A DNA stretch of 64,000 nucleotides, taken from NCBI GenBank assembly GCA_005784505.1, contig VCAZ01000102.1:836501-900500 (forward strand). Direction: 5' to 3'. Each line of letters starts with the position of its first letter. The first letter of the stretch is position 1. A program made the position numbers and the translations under genes. The notes below the pieces were generated by a model that was given only the letters and a program-made list of their open reading frames with translations, made no database searches and was not told the DNA's origin. The DNA comes from Bagarius yarrelli. Lineage: Eukaryota > Chordata > Actinopteri > Siluriformes > Sisoridae. Shown one piece after another: positions 55,646 through 64,000 of the stretch.

Positions 55646-56229
55646 GTGTGATTATCCTTTTAATTTCTGTTTTCAGCTGTGCTGCATGTCAGCTTTATTC
55701 TGGTCTTTTAAACGTATTAGGCTAACACACAATAATTAAAAATATTTAATCAATATTCATTTTCAGATGTCAGAATCATACCCTGTTTTACTGGTGAGAT
55801 TAAAACAATTAAGAAATTCCAATTCTATTTCACATGTAATTTTTTACATAAGAAATTTTCAGATACAAAACGATGCATGTATTTTTTTCTGCACATAGTC
55901 ACAAATGACTTCCACAGCCACTCGTGAAAAATTCAGGATGGGATGTGTGTATAAAAAGACATTTTAAAGCATGGCTGTTTTAGGAACTGGAATAGTAAAA
56001 ATATCTGTTTTAAAAATGTATGTTTATAAAAAGAGACATGATTTTATAAAGAACGCCTGTACCAGTAAGTCCACACTGCTTTTAAAGAAGGATTTATTGA
56101 GATATTACTGAAATATTATTAAAATCTATATTTAGAATCGTCAGTGTTCATTAGAAAGGTGGGATGGTCATTCCTGCCAGTTATTTTGTGCATGCAAAGG
56201 GTGGTACACTGTTATGGTGGCATAATTCT
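55646..56229. other. AT-rich DNA, no gene seen
   Basis: Nothing recognisable. Confidence 0.45.
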
Positions 56230-56427
56230 TACATTTACATCTCTGGCATTTGGCAGACTCCCTTATCCAGAGCGACTTACATTTAGCTAATTTATACAAC
56301 TGTGCAATTGGGGGTAAAGGGCCTTGCTCAGTGGGCCCATCAGTGGTAACTTGTTGGTGTTGGGAATCAAACCCACAACCTTTAGATTTGCAGTCCAACA
56401 CCTTAACCACTGCGCTACCACTTCCCT
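56230..56427 (-). repeat. SINE family B (antisense), near full length
   Basis: TTTACATCTCTGGCATTTGG, TCCCTTATCCAGAGCGACTT, GGGAATCAAACCC and CCAACACCTTAACCACTGCG. The open frames on both strands here are SINE shadows. Confidence 0.9.
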
Positions 56428-56639
56428 ATTGTTATGGCGTATCGAAGAAATGGCAAGGACGAGTGCTTCCAAGTGCTGGCTTGCACATCAACCGAATACA
56501 AATACTAAACCACAAGACTAATTCTACAAATACTGGTCTATTAATAAGCTCTAATATCATGTGCATAAACCCTAGGGTAGAATAAAAGTGAGATTATCCT
56601 TCTTGTGAACTTTTATCAGTATTGAGATGTTTTTGATGT

Positions 56640-56708
56640 GACTTAAAGCACTTCTTGGACAAGAGCGTCTGCTAAATGCTGCAGATGTAAATGTAAATGT
56701 AAATGTAA
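56640..56708 (+). repeat. SINE family B 3' end (sense)
   Basis: AGAGCGTCTGCTAAATGCTG followed by four AAATGT units. The 5' part is missing. Confidence 0.8.
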
Positions 56709-57365
56709 TATTAAAGTGAGAGTTCAGCATTTGTACACTGTTTTAAGGTCCTTTACTGTGTAAACATTTTAAGCAAGTTTAAAGCATTCAGGTGCAAGAA
56801 ACAAGCACTTTTGTAGATTTAACAAAGATTAATTGTAGTGTGATTTTATTATTGATCCAATTTCTGTATATGAATCTCCAGAAAAAAACATAAAACACTC
56901 GATATCATAATTAAATCGCTGTTCTATTGTAATTATCTATGATAATAATTAGTGTATTCTATTTTACACAGATCAACTCTCTCCTATAATCACCTAAATT
57001 ATTCCAAAATAATGAAATCTTTCCAAAAATCTCAGTTTTCTCCACTATAGTACATCCCTATATTTATACCTTATAGGAGATGTAAAAGAAGTGTGGAGCA
57101 TCTTTAAATCAGACTCTTTAATCAATAAGGTTAACTACACAAAACCATGGGGTCATGAACATCATTGGCCATCGTTCTTTCTGTCTACTGCTGTGTACGA
57201 ACGCATCTTGTCACTAGAATCTATCAAGCAGTAGTCACACTTACTGTAGCCCGATAAAATCACTCTTCGCAGCATGAGTTTCTTTGGTTGGATTTTAGTG
57301 TTAGGTGAAATTGTAAAAATAAGCTTTTCAGCCTCTGAATGCCTGGACGCATGGTATTGATTTGT
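56709..57365. other. AT-rich DNA, no gene seen
   Basis: Nothing recognisable. Confidence 0.45.
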
Positions 57366-57831
57366 GTAAGTCAATCCAAAATGTTTCCTGGAGGCTAATT
57401 GGTGCATATTATGTGCTTAACAGGTTTTCTTTTTGTTTAACTTTCTGTAGCCATGAGCTCCCAGATCCCCCACTTTGCCTAAATTTGTAATAAGGTAGAA
57501 AGTTATTTTATAAGGAAGCAAACTAAATGTTTGAGTTCTCGCCGTGCCTGCATGGGTTTACTCCGGTTTCCCCCAACAGTCCAAAAACTTGTATGTTAGG
57601 TTGATTGGTGATTCTAAATTGTCACACTCTAGTGAGTGTGAGTGTGTGTGGCCCTATGATGGACTGGCGACCTGTCCAGGGTGTTCCCCTTCTGCCTTTC
57701 GCTTTATCAGGGACGGCTGGGATAGACTTTAGCAGATCCCTGTGACCCTGAATTAGGGAATAAGCGGGTATAGAAGATTATTATGCATCAATTAGCCTCC
57801 AGGAAACATTTAATGGTTTGGATTGACTTAC
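57366..57831. repeat. Inverted repeat of about 45 bp enclosing a SINE
   Basis: The left arm GTAAGTCAATCCAAA...ATGTTTCCTGGAGGCTAATT (57366-57407) is the reverse complement of the right arm 57783-57831, with a 5-bp indel (right arm has ATTAA extra) and one mismatch. The loop of about 375 bp holds a SINE family A copy. Confidence 0.85.
57536..57781 (+). repeat. SINE family A (sense), head truncated
   Basis: CATGGGTTTACTCCGGTTTC, AAAAACTTGTATGTTAGG, GCGACCTGTCCAGGGTGTTC and GAATTAGGGAATAAGCGGG. It ends at the right arm of the surrounding inverted repeat. Confidence 0.9.
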
Positions 57832-58488
57832 AAACTGCAGCAAAATAAATATATTTGATGATTTTTTATTAACTGTTATCATTTTATTAAAATATTATAA
57901 TTTATATATTCATCACTTTCTGTTAGAGCCTTTGAGATGCCCTAAATAGACACTGTCAGTCTGTACTAGCTTGGCTCAGTAGCGCCTCCTATTGAATAAC
58001 TCCAGTAAGGCAGAAAGGCAAGCCAGTGAGAGTAATTTGTTTCCATTCCTATGAGATTCCGCTGTTATAAAATTGCACAACAAATTCCCTGTGGCTCATG
58101 ATGCTGTGTGTGTTTTGTGTATGTTATATCAGAGGTCGATCTGTCTTTATTGTGGCTCTTTTTGTTTTAGTTTCACACTGTCACCAGTGACTATGGCACC
58201 TTCACAGATTTTCCAAGACCACACTCTCTCCCCCCCCCTCTCTCTCTCTCTCTCTTTCATCACATTTTGTGTATCTAACTATCTTTCCCTCTCTCTATTT
58301 ATTTTTGTCTTTGCCTTCTTTTTTTCCCTTTCTCTCTCATACGTAAGTGAGTGTGTGGCGCTAGCGTGAGTGAGCTAAAGTTAACACTACTATGCGAGTG
58401 TGAATTTTAATTTCTAACTTTAGTAGCTTTATTTGACTATTTTTTTTGTTGATAGATGTTTAGTTAAGTAATTGTAGATGCTAGATGT
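57832..58488. other. No gene seen; includes a (CT)n run
   Basis: The CT run at 58235-58256 explains the leucine/serine-rich 98-codon frame at 58073-58369. Confidence 0.45.
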
Positions 58489-58628
58489 ACGGCATTTGGC
58501 AGATGCCCTTATCCAGAGCGACTTACATTTATCTCTTTTGGGTTAAGGGCTTTGCTCAGGGGCAGCAGTGGCAACCTGATCTTCTAATTAGCAGTCCAAT
58601 ACCTTAAGCACTGCGCCACCACCTAGCC
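58489..58628 (-). repeat. SINE family B (antisense), B box lost
   Basis: GGCATTTGGCAGATGCCCTT, ATCCAGAGCGACTTACATTT and CAATACCTTAAGCACTGCGC. The region of the B box is deleted. Confidence 0.85.
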
Positions 58629-58855
58629 ATGGAATTTAGAGTAGATGACTATGACTATGTGATTTATGTAAAACATGAAGTGTTTTGTCTGTGGACAGGA
58701 AGGACATCTGTTAAATAAACTAGTACTGACACAGAAAATAGTGTTGCAAATCAAAATGGTGAACTCAATAAAAAAATGTTGGATTATGTCTTGACCAAAA
58801 GTGAGGAAATAAATGCAGTGCATATAATGCAACTGTAGGCAACAGAACTTGTTTA

Positions 58856-59071
58856 GGGAAGTGGTAGTGCAGTGGTAAAATTTTTTTTAGACTGCTAATT
58901 GGAAGATCCGGGTTTAATTCCTAGCACCACCAAGCTACCACGGCTGGGACCCTGAGCAAAGCCCTTAACCCCCAATTGCTCAGTTTTATATAAGAGACAA
59001 ATCTGAGAGAGTTTCAGTGAAAGTCACTCTGAATAATGGCGTCTGCCAAAATGTCGTGAATGTAAATGTGT
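58856..59071 (+). repeat. SINE family B (sense), full length with body duplication
   Basis: GGGAAGTGGTAGTGCAGTGG head, GGGTTTAATTCC (diverged B box), CACCACCAAGCTACCACGG core. An extra AATCTGAGAGAGTTTCAGTG lies inside the body before AAGTCACTCTGAATAATGGC. Confidence 0.85.
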
Positions 59072-59394
59072 AGAAGACACTGAAATAGTAAACAGTGATG
59101 CCAGTATATTTAAATAAGGTCATTGAAACAAACCAAAAAAGGTAAAAAAAACCCCCACATACTTTAGAATCAGACACAAGTGCTAACGTTGATGCATTTG
59201 CCCCAGAAAGTTGTGGTGAATGCCCACGCCCAGTAAGTCTTGAAACCAAACTGATGCAGCAGAAGTGTTATACACTCAAAAACAAACTAGAGGACCTGAA
59301 AGGTGGAAAAGTAGAAAATATTTTCCAGATTAGGAGTTGTTTGTTGAGAATGTTTATAAAAGAAAAGGATGCAGCTTCACTGAGCAGGACATAG
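59072..59394. other. Unique DNA, no gene seen
   Basis: Nothing recognisable. Confidence 0.4.
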
Positions 59395-59525
59395 TGATGG
59401 GAAGTTTGGCTCATTTTACGGACTCGGACCTTTGAGTCTTGTTCAGCAAAATGAACTAATCTTTTTTTTCCCGCATTATTTCGTTCATTATAGCAAAATA
59501 TAATTATAATTAAAATGTTACATGT
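59395..59525. repeat. Possible hAT-like fragment
   Basis: TAGTGATGGGAAGTTTGGCT and GGACTCGGACCTTTGAGTCT then TTCAGCAAAATGAAC, as in short fish hAT derivatives. Related in style to 30545-30965. Confidence 0.4.
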
Positions 59526-59539
59526 TCATTTTTTTTCTA

Positions 59540-59785
59540 ACACATCTAAGACTTGCCCAAACCTTAATTACACCACAAGCAAGAGTTAACTCCTCCTCAT
59601 GGGCAGACTACCTTATATGGGTGGAGTATGCCCATAACACCCTCTGGCACTCCTCATTGGGGATGTCCCCCTTCGAGTGCCAGTTCATCTATACTCCACC
59701 CATGTTCCCGGAGGAGGAACTTGAGGTAGCAGGACACCACTGGCAGGACAATTGTGCAAAAGTTAAAACTGAACATACAGAATGA
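59540..59785 (+). pseudogene. Ty3/gypsy integrase fragment
   Basis: An 87-codon frame reads NSSSWADYLIWVEYAHNTLW, SSLGMSPFECQFIYTPPMFP and EEELEVAGHH. This is the end of the gypsy integrase core and the following spacer, homologous to WAEYAQNSLHQSSLGL at 2678-2725 but less decayed (open throughout). It is an isolated fragment without LTRs, gag or RT. The catalytic acids lie outside it, so it has no function alone. Confidence 0.85.
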
Positions 59786-60869
59786 TGACTTTGAAACAGA
59801 CAAGAAACACATAGTGATATTCAAAATGAGGACAACTGAATAATGAAACAAGATGGTGAGATTATTTTAAGTCAAAAGCAATTTTAAACAGCTGTTTCTC
59901 CTCCCGAAAGAGTTTTTCATGCATTTTTATAGAAGGATAGTGATACTCTTTCTAATATCAAACAAGAAAAGTTGTTGAAATGTTTATAGGATGAGCTTTT
60001 ACTTGCACAGCATTAAATAAATATGAAATATTAAAACTAAGTGCTGAACAGAAGCTCTATAACATTTAGAAAATAGCATACATGGGCCCAAGCTAAAAAA
60101 TGGTACATTACTATAGCTAGATTGTATAGGACAGGTTGTATAGTTTCAAAAATCGTTTTGATGTGGTGCGATTATACTTGTAGGTTTTTCAGATTTAAAC
60201 AGTCTAGTCGAATGCAGCATTGATATTGCTAACCTATTGATAACAGTGGCGGGCAGGTCTGTACAGCTGAATTAGAATTTTTATGGGCACAATGTCTGAT
60301 GGAGGAGGAGAAACTCGGACATACTTAAAAATACGTTTTTAAGGCGGAAAAGTTAAACATCGTTAGAAGAGGTCCGCTAACCCCAAAGCTAACTAGCTTG
60401 TCTCAGTCCGGGAAAAAGTTTGTTCACCACTTCCAGACCAATGCCACCGACCGGTAACGCTGGCTTACAGCCTTTAAGTGTAAAATATATTTTATGTTTT
60501 TAAGATTTTATATTAATATTAAGATAAATATTGATTCTTAACTGCTCCAGATGATGGTGTACTTGATACAGTTGTGGTTGTAGTGTAGAGGTTTGAAGTT
60601 GTGTTAACGCGATTTCCTGCTTTAATAAAAATCTGTTTCACCCACAATGTGCTAAATGTCTCTCTGTCTGTTGAGCCACGTCGTGTTATATTGCGTTTTT
60701 GCATAGTATTGATGGTTTCTATAATTGCAACGTGATAGTGGTGGTATTAATAGGTGTATCAGTCAAGTAAATCCCCACTGAAGGCTCAGGTACTGGCCGC
60801 CACTGGATAACTTAAAACCAAAGAGTGCTTAATGGTAATTGTTGCAGAACAAATTATATCTTATGGATG
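59786..60869. other. Unique DNA, no gene recognised
   Basis: 60280-60475 is more GC-rich (CGTTAGAAGAGGTCCGCTAA, CCACCGACCGGTAACGC) and may be an old element. No frame is supported. Confidence 0.35.
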
Positions 60870-61262
60870 TTTACTATGGCTGAGTAAAAATATCTTTACA
60901 GCTAACTATCGCAATGTTTTTTACAATAGTGTGCCGATATTCTAACCGCTAGTATCAAAACATATTTAAAGTTTAAAGTGATTTACGTTTACTTAAAACC
61001 CTTCGAGCGTGTTAAACGATTTCCTCTTTCGTTCCTGTGGTTGTCACTGACACATACAGTTATTGTCTCAGAAACAAGTGTGGTGGAAACAATGTGGTGG
61101 AAATGAGCCATTGCCTTTAAAGTTGTGGTATTTAAGCTATTTGTTATACATATGACGTATTGCAGTATGTTTTGTATCGCAATATGTTGTGATATATTGT
61201 ATCGTGACCCACGCATCATGATATGTATTACATGGCCCCTGACAATATACAGCTCTAATGTT
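60870..61262. repeat. Possible hAT-like non-autonomous element
   Basis: TATCGCAATATGTTGTGATA, GTATCGTGACCCACGCATCA and CCCCTGACAATATACAGCTC resemble the GTATCG-rich sub-terminal DNA and the 'ACAGCTCTA' end of fish hAT elements. The left boundary is a guess. Confidence 0.35.
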
Positions 61263-61589
61263 TACTTTTTGGAAGCAGTTTCATTTTAAAAACATGCATT
61301 TAGGTCACTTTGAAATACATTACAGCAATTATGCCATTCGTATAACTCTGAAAACTGAAATGGGGCATTGAGATTTTGCTAAAAAAAAATGAGGTTTTGT
61401 GTGCAACAGTTAAAGTTGTATCAGACAAGGTGGGGGATTAGCTTTCACTATAATAAGAAATAGCATTAAAGGCTGGTCTATAATACACAACACAAAGCAG
61501 TGCAACTTTTGGCATTTACTTATGACATCATTGTCCTACTCAAAGGTATATAATAATAAAAATTATTAATAATTTCGTACACATTTCCT
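61263..61589. other. AT-rich DNA, no gene seen
   Basis: Nothing recognisable. Confidence 0.45.
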
Positions 61590-62280
61590 TCTCCAAAAAT
61601 AAACTGGTCAAAGAGTGGAACATTGGTATGTGGTTAATGGGGTGGACATTGTTCTAAATTACCATGTGAACTGTGCTGGAAGAAAGACGGAATAATCCTG
61701 GAATGGAATCCTGGAGTGTATCCTGGAAATGATCCTAGAAAAAAAAAGGGTTAGTAAAATGTTAGAAAAATGGAAGTGGCTGGTTGCATCCATACTGGCG
61801 TTATTCGACTGTTCATTATATGATCTTCATAAGAAACTTTTTGCAAAACTGCAAACCATATTGGGACGGATGGTTTTGGGACTGATTTCACTGGATACTC
61901 CAGAGCGTAGGTACCAGTAGATCTAATCTGGGGGAAAGGGGCTGACATCATGCTCAGTCACGTGATTGGGTGGAACCCGAACTCTGTGCTGTTCTTAAAA
62001 GATTTTAGCAAGCTACAGACTAACACACTGACACAATTCTACAAGGGGCTGTTTTCATGTTTGATGAAGGAGGCAGGTCACAAAACTTTACTGGCTACTG
62101 CAGGAACCCCTTGTTCATTAAGTGAGACTGAAAGGGGTGTTTGATGCCAGATTAAGACCATCATAAATTCTTTGTACATTTAAGACATTAAACCTGCATA
62201 ACGTGATGTGAAGTCTGAAAGACAGCTAGAAAAAGTTCTAGACTTAATGAATATAATATAAAAGATGACAGCAGAAGAAG
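61590..62280. other. Unassigned moderately GC-rich block, perhaps a decayed element
   Basis: Overlapping frames of 63, 66 and 64 codons (61729-62144) have protein-like composition but no domain I know. Contains CAGTCACGTGATTGGGTGG. The change in composition against its surroundings suggests a foreign insertion. Confidence 0.3.
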
Positions 62281-63077
62281 ATGGTTCTAGTGAGTAATCA
62301 TTTTCTTAAGATTTTAATTATCTCTAATCTAGAGTGTTACAACTAGGCCTTCTCTAGATATAGTTAGTTTGAAGGATATACATTTTAGAGAAAGTTAAAG
62401 AATGAAGCTGTATCAGGGTTTTTAATAGTGATAAAAAAAAGAACTAGTCCAAAAGGCCAAATGTGCCAAACAGTGTGGAGAGAAAAACAGGGGATGGATG
62501 ATTATGCAAACCTGTACAAAGAATATCGTACTATTTAATATAGGCAGTTTTACCAGCCAGAATGAGTGTCTGTGCGACATCTGGTCTCTTAATGAATGGA
62601 TAACTGAGAGGTTTTTTTAAAATTATGTTAATTGAAAATATTTACTAAAACTGTAACACATACATTAGAGTCAGATTAAATTTTTCACAGAGCCAAGTAA
62701 AATTAAAACTAAATTATAATGATTCAAGTAACTATTACAGAAGCGATACAGAACGTCATAACATGCCACTGGATTCCGTCGTTGGGCCAGTGGGTGGTCC
62801 TTACATGCTCATACTTTTGTTAACACTATAAATCCAAACATTTCAGAATAACTGTTCTTTTGGAAAAAAAACAGGAAATCGTTTTTCACAGGTTTTTGAG
62901 TGCTTAAGGCTTAGTAACTTTTTTGGTATACTTTTTCCTGTATATCCATAGATACAAATGCCAACTGGTAAATTTTAATGTTGTACAAGCTAAGAGAGAA
63001 ATCTATCTGGCAGGGCAAAAGAAGATAGAAGGCACCAAATAAAGAAAAAAATCTGGTGACAGTTGAGTCCTAATAGA
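62281..63077. other. AT-rich DNA, no gene seen
   Basis: Nothing recognisable. Confidence 0.45.
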
Positions 63078-63250
63078 ATTTATTCATTTATCTTCTATAC
63101 CCGCTTATTCCCTAATTCGGGGTCACGGGGATCTGCTGGAGCCTATCCCAGCCATCTCTGATAGGGGGAAAGACAGGAGGGGTCGCCAGTCCATCACAGA
63201 GCCACACACACTCACTCCTATGGGCAATTTCGAATCACCAATCAACCAGA
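63078..63250 (-). repeat. SINE family A (antisense), head truncated
   Basis: TCTTCTATACCCGCTTATTC, GGGATCTGCTGGAGCCTATC, GTCGCCAGTCCATCACAGAG and CCTATGGGCAATTTCGAATC. It breaks off into the AT palindrome. Confidence 0.9.
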
Positions 63251-63256
63251 GTCCCC

Positions 63257-63263
63257 GGTCCTT

Positions 63264-63304
<41 letters not shown>

Positions 63305-63329
63305 ATATATATATATAATCTCAAGGACC
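63257..63329. repeat. Palindrome around an (AT)n microsatellite
   Basis: The arms GGTCCTTGAGA (63257-63267) and TCTCAAGGACC (63319-63329) are perfect reverse complements flanking about 50 bp of AT repeat with one C. Confidence 0.95.
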
Positions 63330-63478
63330 TTTCATTGACCTCATTATTAATGCAGTTAATTATATGCTATCATGCTCTCATGTCCATGCCATGCTGCTTA
63401 ACTTTTTTTTTTAGCATGCCCTTATTAACACTATTCTCTTACAGTTTCTAAATTTTGCTGATTACCGCACACAACACA
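63330..63478. other. Unique DNA, no gene seen
   Basis: Nothing recognisable. Confidence 0.4.
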
Positions 63479-63482
63479 CACA

Positions 63483-63513
<31 letters not shown>
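63479..63513. repeat. (CA)n microsatellite
   Basis: CA run with one AAAC interruption. A further short GT run is at 63751-63769. Confidence 0.95.
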
Positions 63514-64000
63514 CTTTATGCCTCCCTGAGTAAATATAGCGTCTAGGTCTTAATGTGTCTGGTAATGCTTCCATCATCGCTTCATGGCCACGCTCTTTCT
63601 TACAACTCAATCTCCATTCTCATGCCACTCACACCACACACACAACACACTTTATCACTCACCCTGGCTGTACAGATCACAACAAAGATCTTTATCACTC
63701 TGGCCTTTAGTTGCTACTCTCTCTAGAACAGAGAACATGACCCCTAGGCTGTGTGTGTGTGTGTGTGTATTAGAAGAACATATTTTCCGTTAATAACAAA
63801 ATAACAAAACTGACTAATTTGGTTGATTTTTTCCACCAGTTTTTTTGATTTATCTACAGAAAAGAGTGTATACATTGTGGTGAAATAGTTTTTAGGGCTA
63901 TATATTTTACTTTTCTTGAATTTTAAAGATACTTTTAACCAAGAAACCTTCACTTTAAGAGGTTTAAGAGCTTTGATCATGTGGACGTCGGTGGCAGCAT
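63514..64000. other. Unique DNA to the window end, no gene seen
   Basis: Frames of 69 and 78 codons lack domains. If the exon at 53202 is real, this is still intron 1 or beyond. Confidence 0.4.

Overview
The window looks like AT-rich, repeat-laden nuclear DNA of a teleost fish. An otophysan such as a catfish is plausible but is not proven by anything seen. It holds long non-coding stretches, many tRNA-headed SINE copies, Tc1-like DNA transposons, DIRS-like and Ty3/gypsy retrotransposon remnants, L2-like and RTE-like LINE pieces, solo LTRs and many microsatellites. No bacterial-style gene order, operon, CRISPR array or rRNA gene is present. I recognise no complete functional protein-coding gene.

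Layout. 0-8 kb: a foldback element, a gutted gypsy element with gag, protease-like, RT, integrase and chromodomain pieces (1.1-3.4 kb), SINEs, and a Tc1-like transposon inserted at a TA inside a DIRS-like terminal repeat (6.6-7.9 kb). 8-20 kb: mostly unique AT-rich DNA with a DIRS ORF1-like relic (10.6-11.3 kb), a LINE-3'-end-like repeat (13 kb) and balanced-composition blocks that may be conserved non-coding elements. 20-32 kb: three solo LTRs of one family (one sits inside a SINE), an RTE-like LINE tail, many SINEs and a second fragment of the Tc1 family. 33-46 kb: a graveyard of DIRS and gypsy fragments in both orientations followed by a broken L2-like LINE (43.9-45.9 kb). 46-52.5 kb: a Tc1-type deletion derivative, SINEs and unique DNA.

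The best candidate for a host gene is at 52.7-53.3 kb. A CpG-bearing 5' leader flanked by long GT/CA/GA repeats is followed by a ten-codon first coding exon (53202-53231, +) that ends at a strong GTAAGT donor. If real, the remaining 10.8 kb is the start of a long first intron. The leader has three small upstream ORFs joined by TAATG overlaps. I could not identify the gene.

The transposon genes form no working pathway, since every copy is broken. What can be read is insertion history: Tc1 into DIRS, solo LTR into SINE, a SINE with a 13-bp target-site duplication, and rearranged gypsy pol domains. I found no convincing undescribed biological system. The most informative leads are the exon-1 region, the nested insertions, the inverted-repeat structures and the possible regulatory blocks. 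Family names of repeats come from recalled resemblance and from matches between copies in the window, not from any search.
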